Assembly (NCBI GenBank): GCA_021292165.1
Contig: CM037888.1
Span: forward strand, 29,997,140 to 30,061,139
Reading direction: 5' to 3'
Length of the DNA stretch: 64,000 nt
Origin: Shinisaurus crocodilurus
Taxonomy: Eukaryota > Chordata > Lepidosauria > Squamata > Shinisauridae
Program-made: the position numbers and the translations under genes
Shown here: positions 30,342 to 40,689 of the stretch, one piece after another
How positions within the stretch are numbered: position 1 is the stretch's first letter
How the letters are laid out: each line of letters starts with the position of its first letter
Notes under the pieces: generated by a model
What the model was told of the DNA's origin: nothing
Database searches by the model: none
The model's input: only the letters and a program-made list of their open reading frames with translations

Positions 30342-30411
30342 TTGCTGTCAGCCAGTGTTGACAATACTGGGCTAGGTGAACCATTGGTCTGACCCCGAAT
30401 GAGGCAGCATT
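30342..30411 (+). mobile_element. 3' part of GATGGACCA-type SINE fused to the Sauria SINE tail
   Basis: GCTGTCAGCCAGTGTTGACA, ATACTGGGCTAGGTGAACC, ATTGGTCTGACCCCG, GAGGCAGC. This is the 3' region of the tRNA SINE seen at 61105. It starts exactly at the end of the preceding A-rich tail. Confidence 0.65.
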
Positions 30412-31782
30412 TTCCATTCCATTCCGATTCTGTCTCCTTGGACTGGAGTCCCCGCTGGAGGTGGGACAGGCATCCGGTGCAGAAGAGGCTTAGCTGCCTT
30501 CTTTGATTTGCAAAGGCCCAGACTGGCGACACAAATGCGTCGAGCACATTCCTGAAAATCCCCTTTCTGGATTTAAAGGGGTGGCAGGAGGATAGGGTTG
30601 AGCCCAACACAAGAGGAGATCCCCGTGAACGCTGGAGACAGTCTGGTGCACAGACGGCACCAGTCAAGGGGTGGGGGTGGGTGTTTCCGATTAGTGAAAG
30701 GCAAACTCCACTGCCAACGTCTCCATATCTCAGTTGATACTCCTTCCCTGGGGGGTGAGCCCAGCTCTGGAGGGGTTTTCCCTTTCTGGACCACACAAAC
30801 ATATGGGGGTGGGTGGGTGGGTGGAAGAGGGTTATTGCTGCAGGGTTTGTGTGTAGGCTTTTTGTGTGTAATGGGCATCAAAAATGAACGCTCAGGAGAA
30901 CGTAAGAGACCAATCCTATGCTCCTGGGAGAGTGTCCCGGGGTAGGGACCATAAGATTCTTTGGAGTGCCCCCACTCCCTGAAGCTGTAGACACGGCTAC
31001 GACCCCGGAAGGGGGGCTCCAGAATCCAATGCCTCCCACCCCACCCCGCCCCCTTGCAGCCACTGCGGAAAGAAGTGAGGCGGCTGCTTCCCGAGGTCAC
31101 AGAACCGGCCTCGGAGAGGTCAGAAAGGGGGCGTTCCGGTGGTCGGCGACGGGAGGGGAGAGGCCAGGATATCAGGAATGCTATCGCCTCTCTACCCCAG
31201 TCCTGCCCCCGCCAACAAGGCCCTCTCTAGATGGGCTCAGAGGCCAGTCTAGACAGAAAAGCCCAACATGGAGGACAGAGAGGCGAAAATTCCCGTCCCG
31301 CTGGCAGCAGATCGGCAGGGCAATGGAGACAAGGAGGCCTCGGGGTTTGACGGCTTCCATCTCACAAGGACGGATTGCTCCCTCGGGTTACTTCCAGACG
31401 AAGCTTTTATTGCGCCATCATCCAGACTCATTCACAGAATTTTTCAAGGGGGGTCCAGCGATGTCGATGTCTTCCTCTTGTGTTTTCCCCTCCGCCCTTT
31501 TGGTCTTTTTTTCTTATGACACCTCCGTTATGAAAGAAAAGACAGAAAAGCGACGCAACGACTTCTGGCGGTTCGCGCTCGGGGCCCTCCGTCTGGAAGC
31601 ACCCCGGTTCTCCCATTCCAGCGCAGTTGAGCAGGAACAGCCGCAAGGAGCGTGGGGGGGGGGCTAAGTTGGGTCAGGGAGGAGGCGGATGATTCAGGGT
31701 TCCCCTCCCCCATCCAAAATTTGACCGCTGTTTGCCATTGCACTGCTCTTGCTTTCTTTGCCCAGTGTCAGTCCCTTTGGAA
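30412..31782. other. GC-rich unique stretch without recognised gene
   Basis: A 249-codon stop-free frame (30918-31667, +) exists, but its composition (basic, Pro/Arg-rich, no domain word, no splice context) and a similarly open opposite strand argue against coding. The region is unusually CpG-rich near 31080-31640 and could be a CpG island. Confidence 0.35.
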
Positions 31783-31872
31783 CAGGGGCGGTGCTAGGTA
31801 CCGAAAAGATGCGGGCCTCAGGCCCACAGGACCAAAAAAATAAATAAATGCACAAATTTGCATACACTCTAA

Positions 31873-31909
<37 letters not shown>

Positions 31910-31943
31910 AAAGGACCCTGTCTCCTACGGACACCCTACAGAG
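31783..31943 (+). mobile_element. CAGGGGCGGTGC-type hAT-like element (truncated copy)
   Basis: Starts CAGGGGCGGTGCTAGGTACC, continues GGGCCTCAGGCCCACAGG, GCACAAATTTGCATAC, a GT run, then CCCTGTCTCCTACGGACACC. It is cut off by the next MITE. Fuller copies are at 32932 and 51930. Confidence 0.7.
31877..31910. repeat. (GT)n microsatellite
   Basis: About 16 GT units at the same internal position where the sister copies have CT/GT or AC runs. Confidence 0.95.
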
Positions 31944-32034
31944 GTACACATCCTATATAGAGCATGGCCACCAGGGGAATGCTTGGAGTTGTAGGACATT
32001 TTTCTGCCTAAACATGCTTAGGATTGTTGTGCCC
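31944..32034. mobile_element. Harbinger-like palindromic MITE (copy 5)
   Basis: Right arm GGAGTTGTAGGACATTTTTC, TGCCTAAACATGCTTAGG, ending GTTGTGCCC followed by TTA. Left arm eroded. Confidence 0.6.
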
Positions 32035-32112
32035 TTAGTTCATTTAAATGTTAGGGGAAAGCCAAGCCTGCGGTCTCTGTCACCCAGATGCGGTGCCCTC
32101 TTGTATCTAGGG

Positions 32113-32405
32113 CAGGAGTGGGCAACAAATGGCCCACAGGCTGCATGTGACCCCTCCCTGGTGCCACCCATGCAGCCCCACTGCCCGCCCACCCTCATTG
32201 CCCCTTCCAAAATGGGTTAAAAGAGAGAGAGAACCAGTGGTCTGCTGCCAAAATTCAGCAGCAAACCGCGACAGAGGTGTACCAAGGACATATTTAGCTT
32301 TGTTTCCGAGCCAATTTTTGTTGTGATTGTTGTTGCTGCCACTGCAACATGCCTGTGGTGTGTGGGGGGGGGCAGGAGTGGGCATTGGCCCTTGCCCCCT
32401 GCACT
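32113..32405. mobile_element. hAT-like element with CAGGAGTGGGCAAC end
   Basis: The left end CAGGAGTGGGCAACAAATGG resembles the GGGGTGGGCAAC hAT ends elsewhere. The right boundary is approximate; a second GGCAGGAGTGGGCATT at 32372 suggests two partial copies. Confidence 0.4.
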
Positions 32406-32429
32406 GCCTGAAGTTGCCCTCCCCGGATA

Positions 32430-32830
32430 TTTATTTATTTATTATTTATTTATTATATTTATCAATCGCCCATCTGGCCGGTCACCCGGCTACCCTGGGC
32501 GATGTACAACCAAAATACAACAAAACAACACAATAAAATATAATAATTAAAACAATATAAAAAATTCTCATTAAAAACCTAACCCACCCCATATTCCCGC
32601 CTGAACAGCCATGTTTTTAATGCACGGCGGAAGCTCATCACGGAGGGGGCATGGCGAAGGTCACTAGGGAGGGAGTTCCATAATGTGGGGGCCGCCACAG
32701 AGAAGGCCCTCTTCCTAGTCCCCACCAGCCTGGCTGCTCTGGCTGATGGGATAAGGAGAAGGCCGTCCGTGGCAGACCTTGTTGAGCGGCCTACTTGATG
32801 TTGCTGGAGGCGCTCCTTGAGTGAATATAA
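32430..32830 (-). mobile_element. L2-like LINE, C-terminal ORF2 and 3' tail
   Basis: Minus-strand peptide words R-A-F-S-V-A-A-P-T-L-W-N-S-L-P-S-D-L-R and R-R-A-L-K-T-W-L-F-R-R-E-Y-G-V-G, then a tail with GTACATCGCCCAGGGTAGC and AAATATAATAAATAAAT. The frame is intact over about 70 codons. Same subfamily as 25215. Confidence 0.88.
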
Positions 32831-32931
32831 GGAAACAAGAGAGACAAGGAGCGGGCTGTTGGCAGCCGGGGCAGAGGAGGGTGCAAACACAGTGCTGACA
32901 GGAGTGGGGGAGGATGGGGAGGCTTGGTGGG

Positions 32932-33029
32932 CAGGGGCGGTGCGAGGTGCCAAAAAGATCCGGGGCCCAGGCCCACAGGGCAAAAGAAATGCACACATTT
33001 GCATATGATAATGTACATATGCTCTAAAG

Positions 33030-33061
<32 letters not shown>

Positions 33062-33387
33062 TCTTAAAAGGCCCCTGTCTCCTAAGGACACCCCTATTTA
33101 TAAAAAGGGGATGTATGGACAGGGGAGAGGAGGGCATTTGGTTTCAGAAAAAAACTCAGACGGAAAGATTCGGGGGGGGCAGCAGGAGGTGAAGCACATG
33201 CGGGCAAAAGGGCAGCTCATCCAGGGGGCTCAGATGGAACAGGGATCATCAGGGCCCCTGGACCTTTATTCCAGCAAGTGCCCACGGACAGCAGGGTGGT
33301 GGGGCAGATGGTCTCCCAGTGATCCGGGGCACCAAAGGAAAGATTCAGGGCTCCAGCCCTAGTGGGCCGCCCCCAACAACGCCTCTG
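32932..33387 (+). mobile_element. CAGGGGCGGTGC-type hAT-like element (fullest copy)
   Basis: Begins CAGGGGCGGTGCGAGGTGCC and ends GCCCCCAACAACGCCTCTG, imperfect inverted ends. It contains a CT then GT microsatellite (about 33028-33062) and the word GGCCCCTGTCTCCTAAGG. About 456 bp without transposase. Confidence 0.65.
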
Positions 33388-33996
33388 CTTTGCAGGGGCG
33401 TTCCTTCCTTTTAACATAAAAAGCCTTCTATCAATGGCACCCCAAGAGCCCTTGTACTTTAATTCTTTATTAACTATGTCAAAATACACGCAGCACTTCT
33501 GAGCAGGGGGGGGGCGGAGTTGGCAGAGACCATTTTCGCCTGACCGGCGTCGGGATGGCAAATGCAAACTCCGCGAAGGTAACTGCAGAGGCTCGTTGCG
33601 ACACCCCCCAGCGTCAGATCCACGTGTGTGTCCTTGGCGTAAATATTTCCAGATTGGGGTTGTCACAGCGATGGAATGCAGGCCGCGATCTTGCCGTAAT
33701 TGTGTGGAATCTTCCCAGGACCGTAGAAGTATTTGGATGTTGCCATTAGGGCTGGTCCGGGGCTCGCATGTCCGTTTCTCGTTCACTCTCTCAATCGCCT
33801 CCATTATACTTCTGGACCTAAAACTTTAATAGAGACTTACACAAGAGTTCAGGAATTCGCGGTGATAATTTCGGCATCATCTTGGGGATGCGGTTGAGTT
33901 AAATTGCAAGGGGTGGGGGGCGAGGAAGGGGAGAATATAGGCAAGCCGTACATTGTTATACTCCCAATTTACTAGGGACAGCCCTATTTCCTAGAG
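33388..33996. other. No gene seen
   Basis: Unique sequence. Short open frames on both strands lack recognisable motifs. Confidence 0.4.
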
Positions 33997-34085
33997 CAGT
34001 GTTCTCCAACCTTGGGTCCCCAGATGTCCCCATGCTGGGAGTTGTAGGCCAAAAACATCTGGGGACCCAAGGTTGGAGAACACTG
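33997..34085. mobile_element. hAT-like palindrome (copy 4, centre deleted)
   Basis: Both termini are intact (CAGTGTTCTCCAACCTTGGG and complement), but the left inner arm is missing: CCCCAGATGTCCCCATGC runs directly into TGGGAGTTGTAGGCC. 89 bp. Flanks tcctagag / ctatatag match only 4 of 8. Confidence 0.85.
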
Positions 34086-34560
34086 CTATATAGTCATTCC
34101 ATTTAAGTGTATGGCTTAGCCTGCTCCCAAAGGGACCGCGATACCTGACAGAGCACCTCTCCCGGTATGAACCTACCCGTATACTACTCTCCAAGGACCT
34201 TCTCCAATTGAGGATTGGAGAGGATGGCAATAAGGGACGGGGCCTTCTCAGTGGTGCCCCCCCAATTGTGGAACGCTCTCCGCAGTGAGGTCTGCCTTGC
34301 ACGAACCCCCGTCATCTTCTCGCTGCCAAGTTAAGACCTTCCTCTATTCCTAAGCATTTGACAGCACGTGCTAAGGTTTTTTTTAATGGGTCCGGGGATT
34401 TTTTTTATTTTTTATTTTTTTAAATTGATGAATGTTTAACATTGTCTTATATTTTTGTCTGTGAATGATTTAACATTCCGTTGTTATATTGTATTTTTAG
34501 GGGTTTAATCTTTGTAAGCTGCCCAGTTTGCTTTGGCTATTGGGCGGTACAGAAAAGTAA
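34086..34560 (+). mobile_element. L2-like LINE 3' end, second subfamily
   Basis: Peptide-like words G-A-P-P-I-V-E-R-S-P-Q and T-F-L-Y-S are readable only with breaks. The tail has TTTAATCTTTGTAAGCTGCC, GGCTATTGGGCGGTACAG. Distinct from the 25-kb and 32-kb tails. Confidence 0.6.
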
Positions 34561-34576
34561 TCAATGTAACGTGACA

Positions 34577-34808
34577 AAGTGTGGCGTAGTGGCGAGAGTG
34601 TTGGACTGGGACTCGGGAGATCCGGGTTCTAGTCCCCGCTAAGTCATGAAACTCACTGGCTGACTTTGGGCCAGTTGCTGACTCTCAGCCTAACCTACCT
34701 CACAGGGTTGTTGTGAGGATAAAATGGAGAGGAGGAGGATTATGTAAGCCGCCTTGGATTCCTTGAAGGAAAAAAGGTGGGGTATAAATATAATAAACAA
34801 TAAATAAT
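34577..34808 (+). mobile_element. Sauria-type tRNA SINE
   Basis: TGTGGCGTAGTGGCGAGAG head, GGGTTCTAGTCCCCGC B-box region, CTAACCTACCTCACAGGG, GCCGCCTTGGATTCCTTG, then ATAATAAACAATAAATAATA. A further LINE tail with (AAAT)n follows to about 34890. Confidence 0.9.
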
Positions 34809-35837
34809 AATAAGTAAGGGAGTGGCCGGATGTCTGGGCCAGATGGGCGATTCATAAATATAATAAATAAATAAATAAATAAATAAATAAAATCTTGTGC
34901 CCGAAATCCTGCCATGGGGCTTCCACCTGCTGTGGCTGTTGGGGAACTGATGTGGTTACAGCGGCCAGCGCAGTCTGTCTGGGGCTTGCCCATCCATCCC
35001 TTCCTGCTCCCGTGCTCAAGCGGCGAAAATGGGAGGTTTATCCTGGCTGGTTCCCGCTGCAGCAGTGCCGGTTTACCCCATCCCGACATGCGCTGTGGGA
35101 CACAGCCCTTCTGCTCTTCTGAGGCTGCGGGGTTCAAGGAAAAAAGCAGGGCTGACCCAGAGGCCCTGCTGGGGGAAAAAAACCCTCAAGACGGATGGTG
35201 TGCCCGGCACTTAGGAGTGGGAAGTGATTTAGGCTTGACCATTACCGGGAAGAAAGAAAAAAATCATGTGCAGAAAATGGACTGATGCAAAAAGCAGCTG
35301 CTTTCCATTAGGGCCAGGCCAGGTCAGGCGGGGTTAAAACTGGGTAAATGAAGCAGGAGGAAACTGGGAAGTGTGTTACTGAACAAAGAAAGCCACGTGC
35401 CTTAAAATCTGCGACCTGATCCCAAAGCCGCTTTTCACATCACGGCACGCACACGCAGGGATGAGTGAGTGCCTCTGAAGGGGGGCGTCTTCTCCACAAC
35501 CTCAGCAGTGTGGTTTCTTCTGCCTAGGTCTTGGGTCGGCGGCGAAATCAGTCTTGGTAACACAGGTAGGTAACTCTGGATCCCTACTTTTAACATGCAT
35601 GTCCCAAACAGATCACCCAAAGTTGCGATGCTCCACTTTAGGGGACACAGGGAGCTGCCTTATACTGAGTCAGAGCACTGGTCCAAAAATCTCTCTCTCT
35701 CTCTCTCTCTCTCCCTCTCTCATATAATACCGTAATTAAATTGGTTGGCAATATGCTCAGGAGAAACAGGAGGAGATGTTCCTGCATCCAACCACTCTCC
35801 TGCTGGAACTTACTACCGCAAGATGGACACTAATTTA
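34809..35837. other. No gene seen
   Basis: Holds an (AAAT)n run at 34858-34889, a 50-bp remnant of the GATGGACCA-type SINE (minus, about 35639-35690: GGGAGCTGCCTTATACTGAG) and a CT run at 35690-35722. No exon recognised. Confidence 0.4.
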
Positions 35838-36095
35838 GGGCGCAATCCTAGGCATGTTTAGACAGAAACAAATCCGACAACTCCCAGCATGACTGGCTGG
35901 GGCATGCTGGGGGTTGTTGGACTTTTTTCTGTCTAAACCAGTGTTCTCCAACCTGGGGCCCCCAGATGTTTTTGGCCTACAACTCCCAGCATGCCCCAGC
36001 CAGCATAGCTGGCTGGGGCATGCTGGGAGTTGTAGGCCAAAAACATCTGGGGGCCCCAGGTTGGAGAACACTGGTCTAAACATACACAGCACCGG
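35838..36095. mobile_element. Harbinger-like palindromic MITE (copy 6), split by a hAT palindrome
   Basis: GGGCGCAATCCTAGGCATG, TTTAGACAGAAACAAATCC, ACAACTCCCAGCATGAC, GGCATGCTGGGGGTTGTTGG, ACTTTTTTCTGTCTAAAC; after the insert the arm resumes GTCTAAACATACAC. Confidence 0.85.
35939..36073. mobile_element. hAT-like near-perfect palindrome (copy 5), nested
   Basis: 135 bp with perfect 8-bp duplication GTCTAAAC (35931-35938 and 36074-36081). Its arms share the same GGGCCCC variant (CTGGGGCCCCCAGATG and complement), showing matched changes in both arms. Confidence 0.95.
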
Positions 36096-36537
36096 CTCCA
36101 GCACCCCTCTCTCCCCTCTCTCTGCCTCCCTGTCCAGGGGAGGGACAGATGGCTCTTGCCAAAAGCCTGAGCTACTCGCTTGCAGAGGGCTTTTGAAATG
36201 AGGCTTGAAATTAGGCGGTGGGGGGGGGGGCTCCGGCAGGTTGCCCACCCCTGTATTACAGGACGGATTGGAGAAATTCATGAAAAATAAGGACCTCATT
36301 AACGGCCAGACTGGACACAGCACGGCAATCTGTTGTTTTTTATTCACATATTTGCCCTGTGCACATAATGAGACAGCCCAGGAGAGTTTTTTCTTTTCTT
36401 TTTACATGAAATGGAGCAGGAGGGGGGCAGCCCCCCCCACCGCCTTGCCTCACTCTGCTTTGCCACGTCATGCCACTTTCTTCCCACCCCGGCTCACTTC
36501 TGGGCAGGGACGGAAGTGCTTCAAGCGGCAGAGAGAG

Positions 36538-36760
36538 CCAGCGTGGTGTAGTGGCTAGAGCGCTGGACTGGGACTCGGGAGATCCGGGTTCTAGTCCCCG
36601 CTCGGCCATGAAACTCACTGGGTGACTTTGGGCAAGCCACTGGCTCTCTGCCTAACCTACCTCGCAGGGTTGTTGTGAGGATAAAATGGAGAGGAGGAGA
36701 AGGACTATGTAAGCCGCCTTGGGTTTAATGGGGGGGGGGGAAGTATATTTAAAATTAAAA
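36538..36760 (+). mobile_element. Sauria-type tRNA SINE
   Basis: Full head CCAGCGTGGTGTAGTGGC, GGGTTCTAGTCCCCGCTC, body CTAACCTACCTCGCAGGG, GTAAGCCGCCTTGGGTTTAA, then a G run and AT-rich end. Confidence 0.92.
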
Positions 36761-36923
36761 TAATGTCCAGAAAATATGGGGCGAAAGGTGGGAAATGACG
36801 GGAGGATGGGCATAATCTAACAAAATGATGAGCAGAAGCATCGTGCACAAAATACAGAACTGATGGTGCAATATGTGTATTGCTTACATGAGTGTTCTTT
36901 TAAGAAAATCTTGTTTTTCTTGA

Positions 36924-37195
36924 GAGCCAGTGTGGTGTAGTAGTGAGAGTGTTGGACTGGGACTCGGGAGATCTGGGTTCTAGTCCCCGCTGGGCCATGA
37001 AGCTCCCTGGGTGACTCTGGGCAAGCCACTGGCTCTCTGCCTAACCTACCTCACAGGGTTGTTGTGAGGATAAAATGGAGAGGAGGACCATGTAATCTGC
37101 CTTGAGCTCCTTGCAAGTGGAAAAAAGGTGGGAAATAAATGTAGTAGTAGTAGTAGTAGTAGTAGTAATAATAATAATAATAATAATAATAATAG
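36924..37195 (+). mobile_element. Sauria-type tRNA SINE with compound microsatellite tail
   Basis: Head GCCAGTGTGGTGTAGTAGTG, B-box region GGGTTCTAGTCCCCGC, body CTAACCTACCTCACAGGG, GTAATCTGCCTTGAGCTCC. The tail is a GTA array passing into an ATA array (37140-37193). Confidence 0.93.
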
Positions 37196-37573
37196 GTGTT
37201 GCACAAGGAGGAATGTGGATTAAAACCCACCATCAAAATCGACAATGAATAAACTGGTCAGCACCCATGGCGAGTAATTGGCTAATGCTTTTGCCTGCAA
37301 ACTTGATGGCTATTTTGCTTTTAGAGCTTCTGCTTTACGAGCTCACCGAACAGATGAACTCGACCCGGGTTTCTATCCACACAGTACATTTTTCCAGCAG
37401 CAGCTGGATGAAATTAAATCTATTGGCACAGCACATCTTGGAACACAGGACCTAGAGAGAGAATAATTATGGCACTGTTATCCTGCAGTCATCATAACCT
37501 GTTCTGAACAAGAACCACCGTTTGCATAATTTGGAACGCGCTGAGTTTCCATAGTCTTCATCTCATGTGAATA

Positions 37574-37576
<3 letters not shown>

Positions 37577-37611
<35 letters not shown>
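37577..37611. repeat. (GAT)n microsatellite
   Basis: About 12 GAT units, uninterrupted. Confidence 0.95.
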
Positions 37612-37612
<1 letters not shown>

Positions 37613-38289
37613 TGTTTTCAGCCTCTGAAGCTGTAGCCAAGCTGTAATGGTATGTTGCATATTACGGACAAATGTTTCAAAATGCTTACAGATTATTAGA
37701 ATTCATACGAGTGATTTATGGGGGGTGGGCTTAAAACAGCTGGCTGCCAATATAAACGGGCTTAGGAAAAGTCGAGTGTAATCTTTGCAGGTCCAAATAA
37801 TGGCAAACACCCCTCCCCCCCGGCCATACATGCAAAAGGCTGAAAAGCAGAAAATAATTTCCTGGCTTTAAAGATAAAGCAAAGGCCGGAGGGGGAAGTC
37901 AGCCTGTGAAAAATTCATGCTATTGTCAATTGGATGTTGGAGCAGCCTCTCTCGGTGGCTATGTTTAGATGAATTAAGTTACTGTACCTTTATATTTATA
38001 GCCCAATAAACAGGGCAACCTTCCTTCTGTAGCTCCAAAAACAACCCATGCCTGGCTTCCCACACAGCTGGAAGGTTATTTCACCCCAGGGTTACCGGTG
38101 GATGAGGATTGCCTTTCTCAGTAGCTCAAGATGCAGAATCAGCCGGGCGATGCTTATCATAACATGGAGAGAAGAAGTGTAACTCCTGGATCACCAAGGG
38201 CCAGTTTTGTAAAACGGCAAGAGTTTTTTTTTCTCACTGGCCCCTTGAACCCCACCCAGAAGGCCTGGGAACCAATTCCGACCGTATTA
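37612..38289. other. No gene seen
   Basis: AT-rich, largely unique sequence without recognised repeats or exons. Confidence 0.4.
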
Positions 38290-38512
38290 GTGTAATCCCC
38301 TTACTGGGCCAGCCCAAAGTTCACCAAAAACGCGCAAGCTATGGAGATCTCCAGATCTCGTCATCAGGCGAGAGATGTGACAAAAGGCATGGCTCTTTAA
38401 AAAAAAAAACCAAAAAAAAAAACTTATCTTGCCTGATGAAGAGATCTGGAGATCTCCAAAGCTTGCACGTTTCTGGTGAACTTTCGGCTGGCCCAGTTGA
38501 AGGTATTACATG
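38290..38512. mobile_element. Palindromic MITE with TCATCAGGC centre
   Basis: Arms TACTGGGCCAGCCCAAAG, GTTCACCAAAAACGCGC, GGAGATCTCCAGATCTCGTC and the complementary CTTCATCAGGC-proximal arm through GGCTGGCCCAG. About 85-bp arms around an A-rich loop. Ends near GTAATCCC and GGTATTAC suggest a Tc1/mariner-type element, uncertain. Confidence 0.7.
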
Positions 38513-39379
38513 AATATGGATCTTGGCTTTTTTTCCTTTCTTTCTCAGTGCTGCCTCCAGGTTTTTGAGGGCCCATGGGAAGGACACCGTCAATGCCCCC
38601 CCCTCCCTCTGTGAGCCTGCCTTCTTCCTGCCATTGTCGCCAGTGGTCGCTGCTCCTCACCCTGTTTCTCATCGCTGTTATCACTTACTTGCTTGACGTC
38701 CAGAGAAGCAGCGAGAAAACAGGCCGTGGCATTTGCTGCTCCTTCTCCTCGCCGCCACCGTCATCTGGGCCAGAGTGAGAGGCAGGTGAACAAGCAGGTT
38801 GCCATGGGGAAGAGGAGAAGCGAGTCCAGGCCAGGGTGCTCTTTTCAGTGGGCCCCTGCTGGGGTGTGGGCCCTTGGCGTGTGCCCGGCCATGCCTACCC
38901 TGGTCACCAGTCCTGATTTTTCTTACGGCCAACACAACTACCTGTGCTTTTTGTGCAATTCTGACCGGGTGACTTCCTGTTACCCCTCAGATACAAGGCG
39001 TGTGTTTGGATCTGGAGCCTTAAAACTGCAGCAGGCTCAGGATTCCTGCTTGCTCTTCTTCCGTGGCAAAGAGAGTGGGTCGAGGAGTCGGCTGTCTGCT
39101 CCCGCTGCCTTCCCTCTGCAGGCAATTTTTTTTTTGGCCAGTCTTCTGCTGCTGGCTCTTGACAACTGTTCAGGCAAACAAAGAGATGAGGCTTAGAACA
39201 CAAAGGGAAGAATTGACGCAAGGAAGCCGAGGAGTGTTGTAAAGAGGAATTTATCAGATCTTCTTCCCCAAACCCTAGTCAACACGTTATCCCCTTTCTC
39301 GTGTTAAATTCTACCAGGGCTCTTGTGCCTCGTTCTAAAAATAATAATGTAATTGGCCTGGAGTGTGTGATGAAAAGTT
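38513..39379. other. No gene seen
   Basis: GC-rich part (38580-38900) has open frames on both strands but no recognisable domain; 38750-38900 resembles 20580-20720 (GGGCCAGAG-GAGAGGCAGGTGAAC), so a low-copy duplicate or TE interior is likely. Confidence 0.4.
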
Positions 39380-39830
39380 AAGAGCTGCTTTGCTGGATCA
39401 GACCAAGGTGGGTCCATCTGGGCCAAGCATGCGGCTTCCAACAGTGTCCAGTCTTTGGGTATTTGCAAGCAAGATGTGAAGGCGTCGGTCTGCCCCCGTT
39501 TCTTCCCAGCATCTGCTAGTCAGAGGTATAACGCTTTTAGACATGGGGGTTCCTCATAGCCATCATTCCTCATGGCCATCAACAGATCAATCCCCCATGA
39601 ATTTTTTCCAGTGCACTTTAAGAGCCACGTCAGCCAGTCACCATCACCACATCTTGTGGCAGTGAGTTCCATAGGTTGCCTTGCTTAAGGTTGCCTTGCT
39701 TAAGGTTGCCTTGCTCAAGGAAATACCTCCTGTTGTCTAAGACTGAACCTACCACCATTGGACCGTACCAAGCTTCATCGGTGACCCTGAGTGCTGAGAG
39801 AGGAAGTAAAAATCCCACTCTCCGAGATCC
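39380..39830 (+). mobile_element. LINE 3'-UTR-type repeat (GGATCAGACCAAGG family), long copy
   Basis: TGCTGGATCAGACCAAGG, TCCATCTGGGCCAAGC, CATCAACAGATCAATCCCCC, AGTGAGTTCCATAGGTTGCC. It contains a 15-bp unit GGTTGCCTTGCTTAA tandemly repeated three times (39674-39718). Confidence 0.6.
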
Positions 39831-40309
39831 TTAAAGCAGTTATGCTATTTATATTAATCAACTAGCTGTTGCCCGCGGCTTTGCTCGCGTGGATTTTAGG
39901 ATTTGGTACAGTTGTTTTTAAACTGTGTTGTTACATATGTATATATCCATTTTAATAGTGTGTTTTGAATGTTCTTTTTAATGGTCACTTTTAAACTATG
40001 TGTGTAGTCTGTTTTATCTATGTGTGCAACAGCCTGGTCGGCTAATGCAGAAATAAACTTGACTTTAAAAGAAACATGAGTTTTTTGTCCAAACTGTACG
40101 AAATATAATTTACAGGTTGATGTCTTAATGTAATAAGCAATGTTTATTGCAGACGTTCGTCGGGGGCGTATTGGCCACAAAACAAAGATAGTTGTTCCAT
40201 TCATATGCGTCTCACGTGTCTCATCTAGTCGCAGTCTCGCTTGTTTCATCGCTGCCCCAGCTCCCTAGAAAACCAGGGTGCTGGTTTGGCTCCACTTCGC
40301 GAGAGAGGT

Positions 40310-40450
40310 CACTTCTCGTCAGGAGCGACTGTGTTCACAAAGTGGCCGCCTGGCCGGCCGCCCACAGGATCCCACAGGTAGGACATGAGTGCAACGGCCC
40401 ATGTTCCCCAGCAACTGGTGTACAGAGGCAGACTGCCTCTGATGCCAGCG
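40310..40450 (+). mobile_element. LINE 3'-UTR-type repeat (GGATCAGACCAAGG family), fragment
   Basis: GTTCACAAAGTGGCCGCC, ACATGAGTGCAACGGCCC, ATGTTCCCCAGCAACTGG, AGACTGCCTCTGATGCC. Confidence 0.6.
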
Positions 40451-40689
40451 GGAGGGCCGAGGAGGGAAGAGGGGGTGGAGGCGACTCCAGACAGAGCCAC
40501 GATGTGCAAAATCGTCTGCAGGGCATATCGCAGGCCCTGGGGCAAACAAGCCACACCACGTGGCTTGTCCCTCAGTGTGGCATGTTGTGTCGTGCGAACC
40601 CGCCCATTGCCCCCCCCCAAATGTTATAGGTCATCCTGAACATCTCCCCCCCACACACACACACACCTGAAAAAAATAGAGACAAAACA

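Noticed and set aside
30918..31667. A 249-codon open frame on the plus strand
   Set aside because: The region is GC- and CpG-rich, so stops are rare by composition. The opposite strand is also largely open. No domain, signal, splice site or family resemblance is visible.
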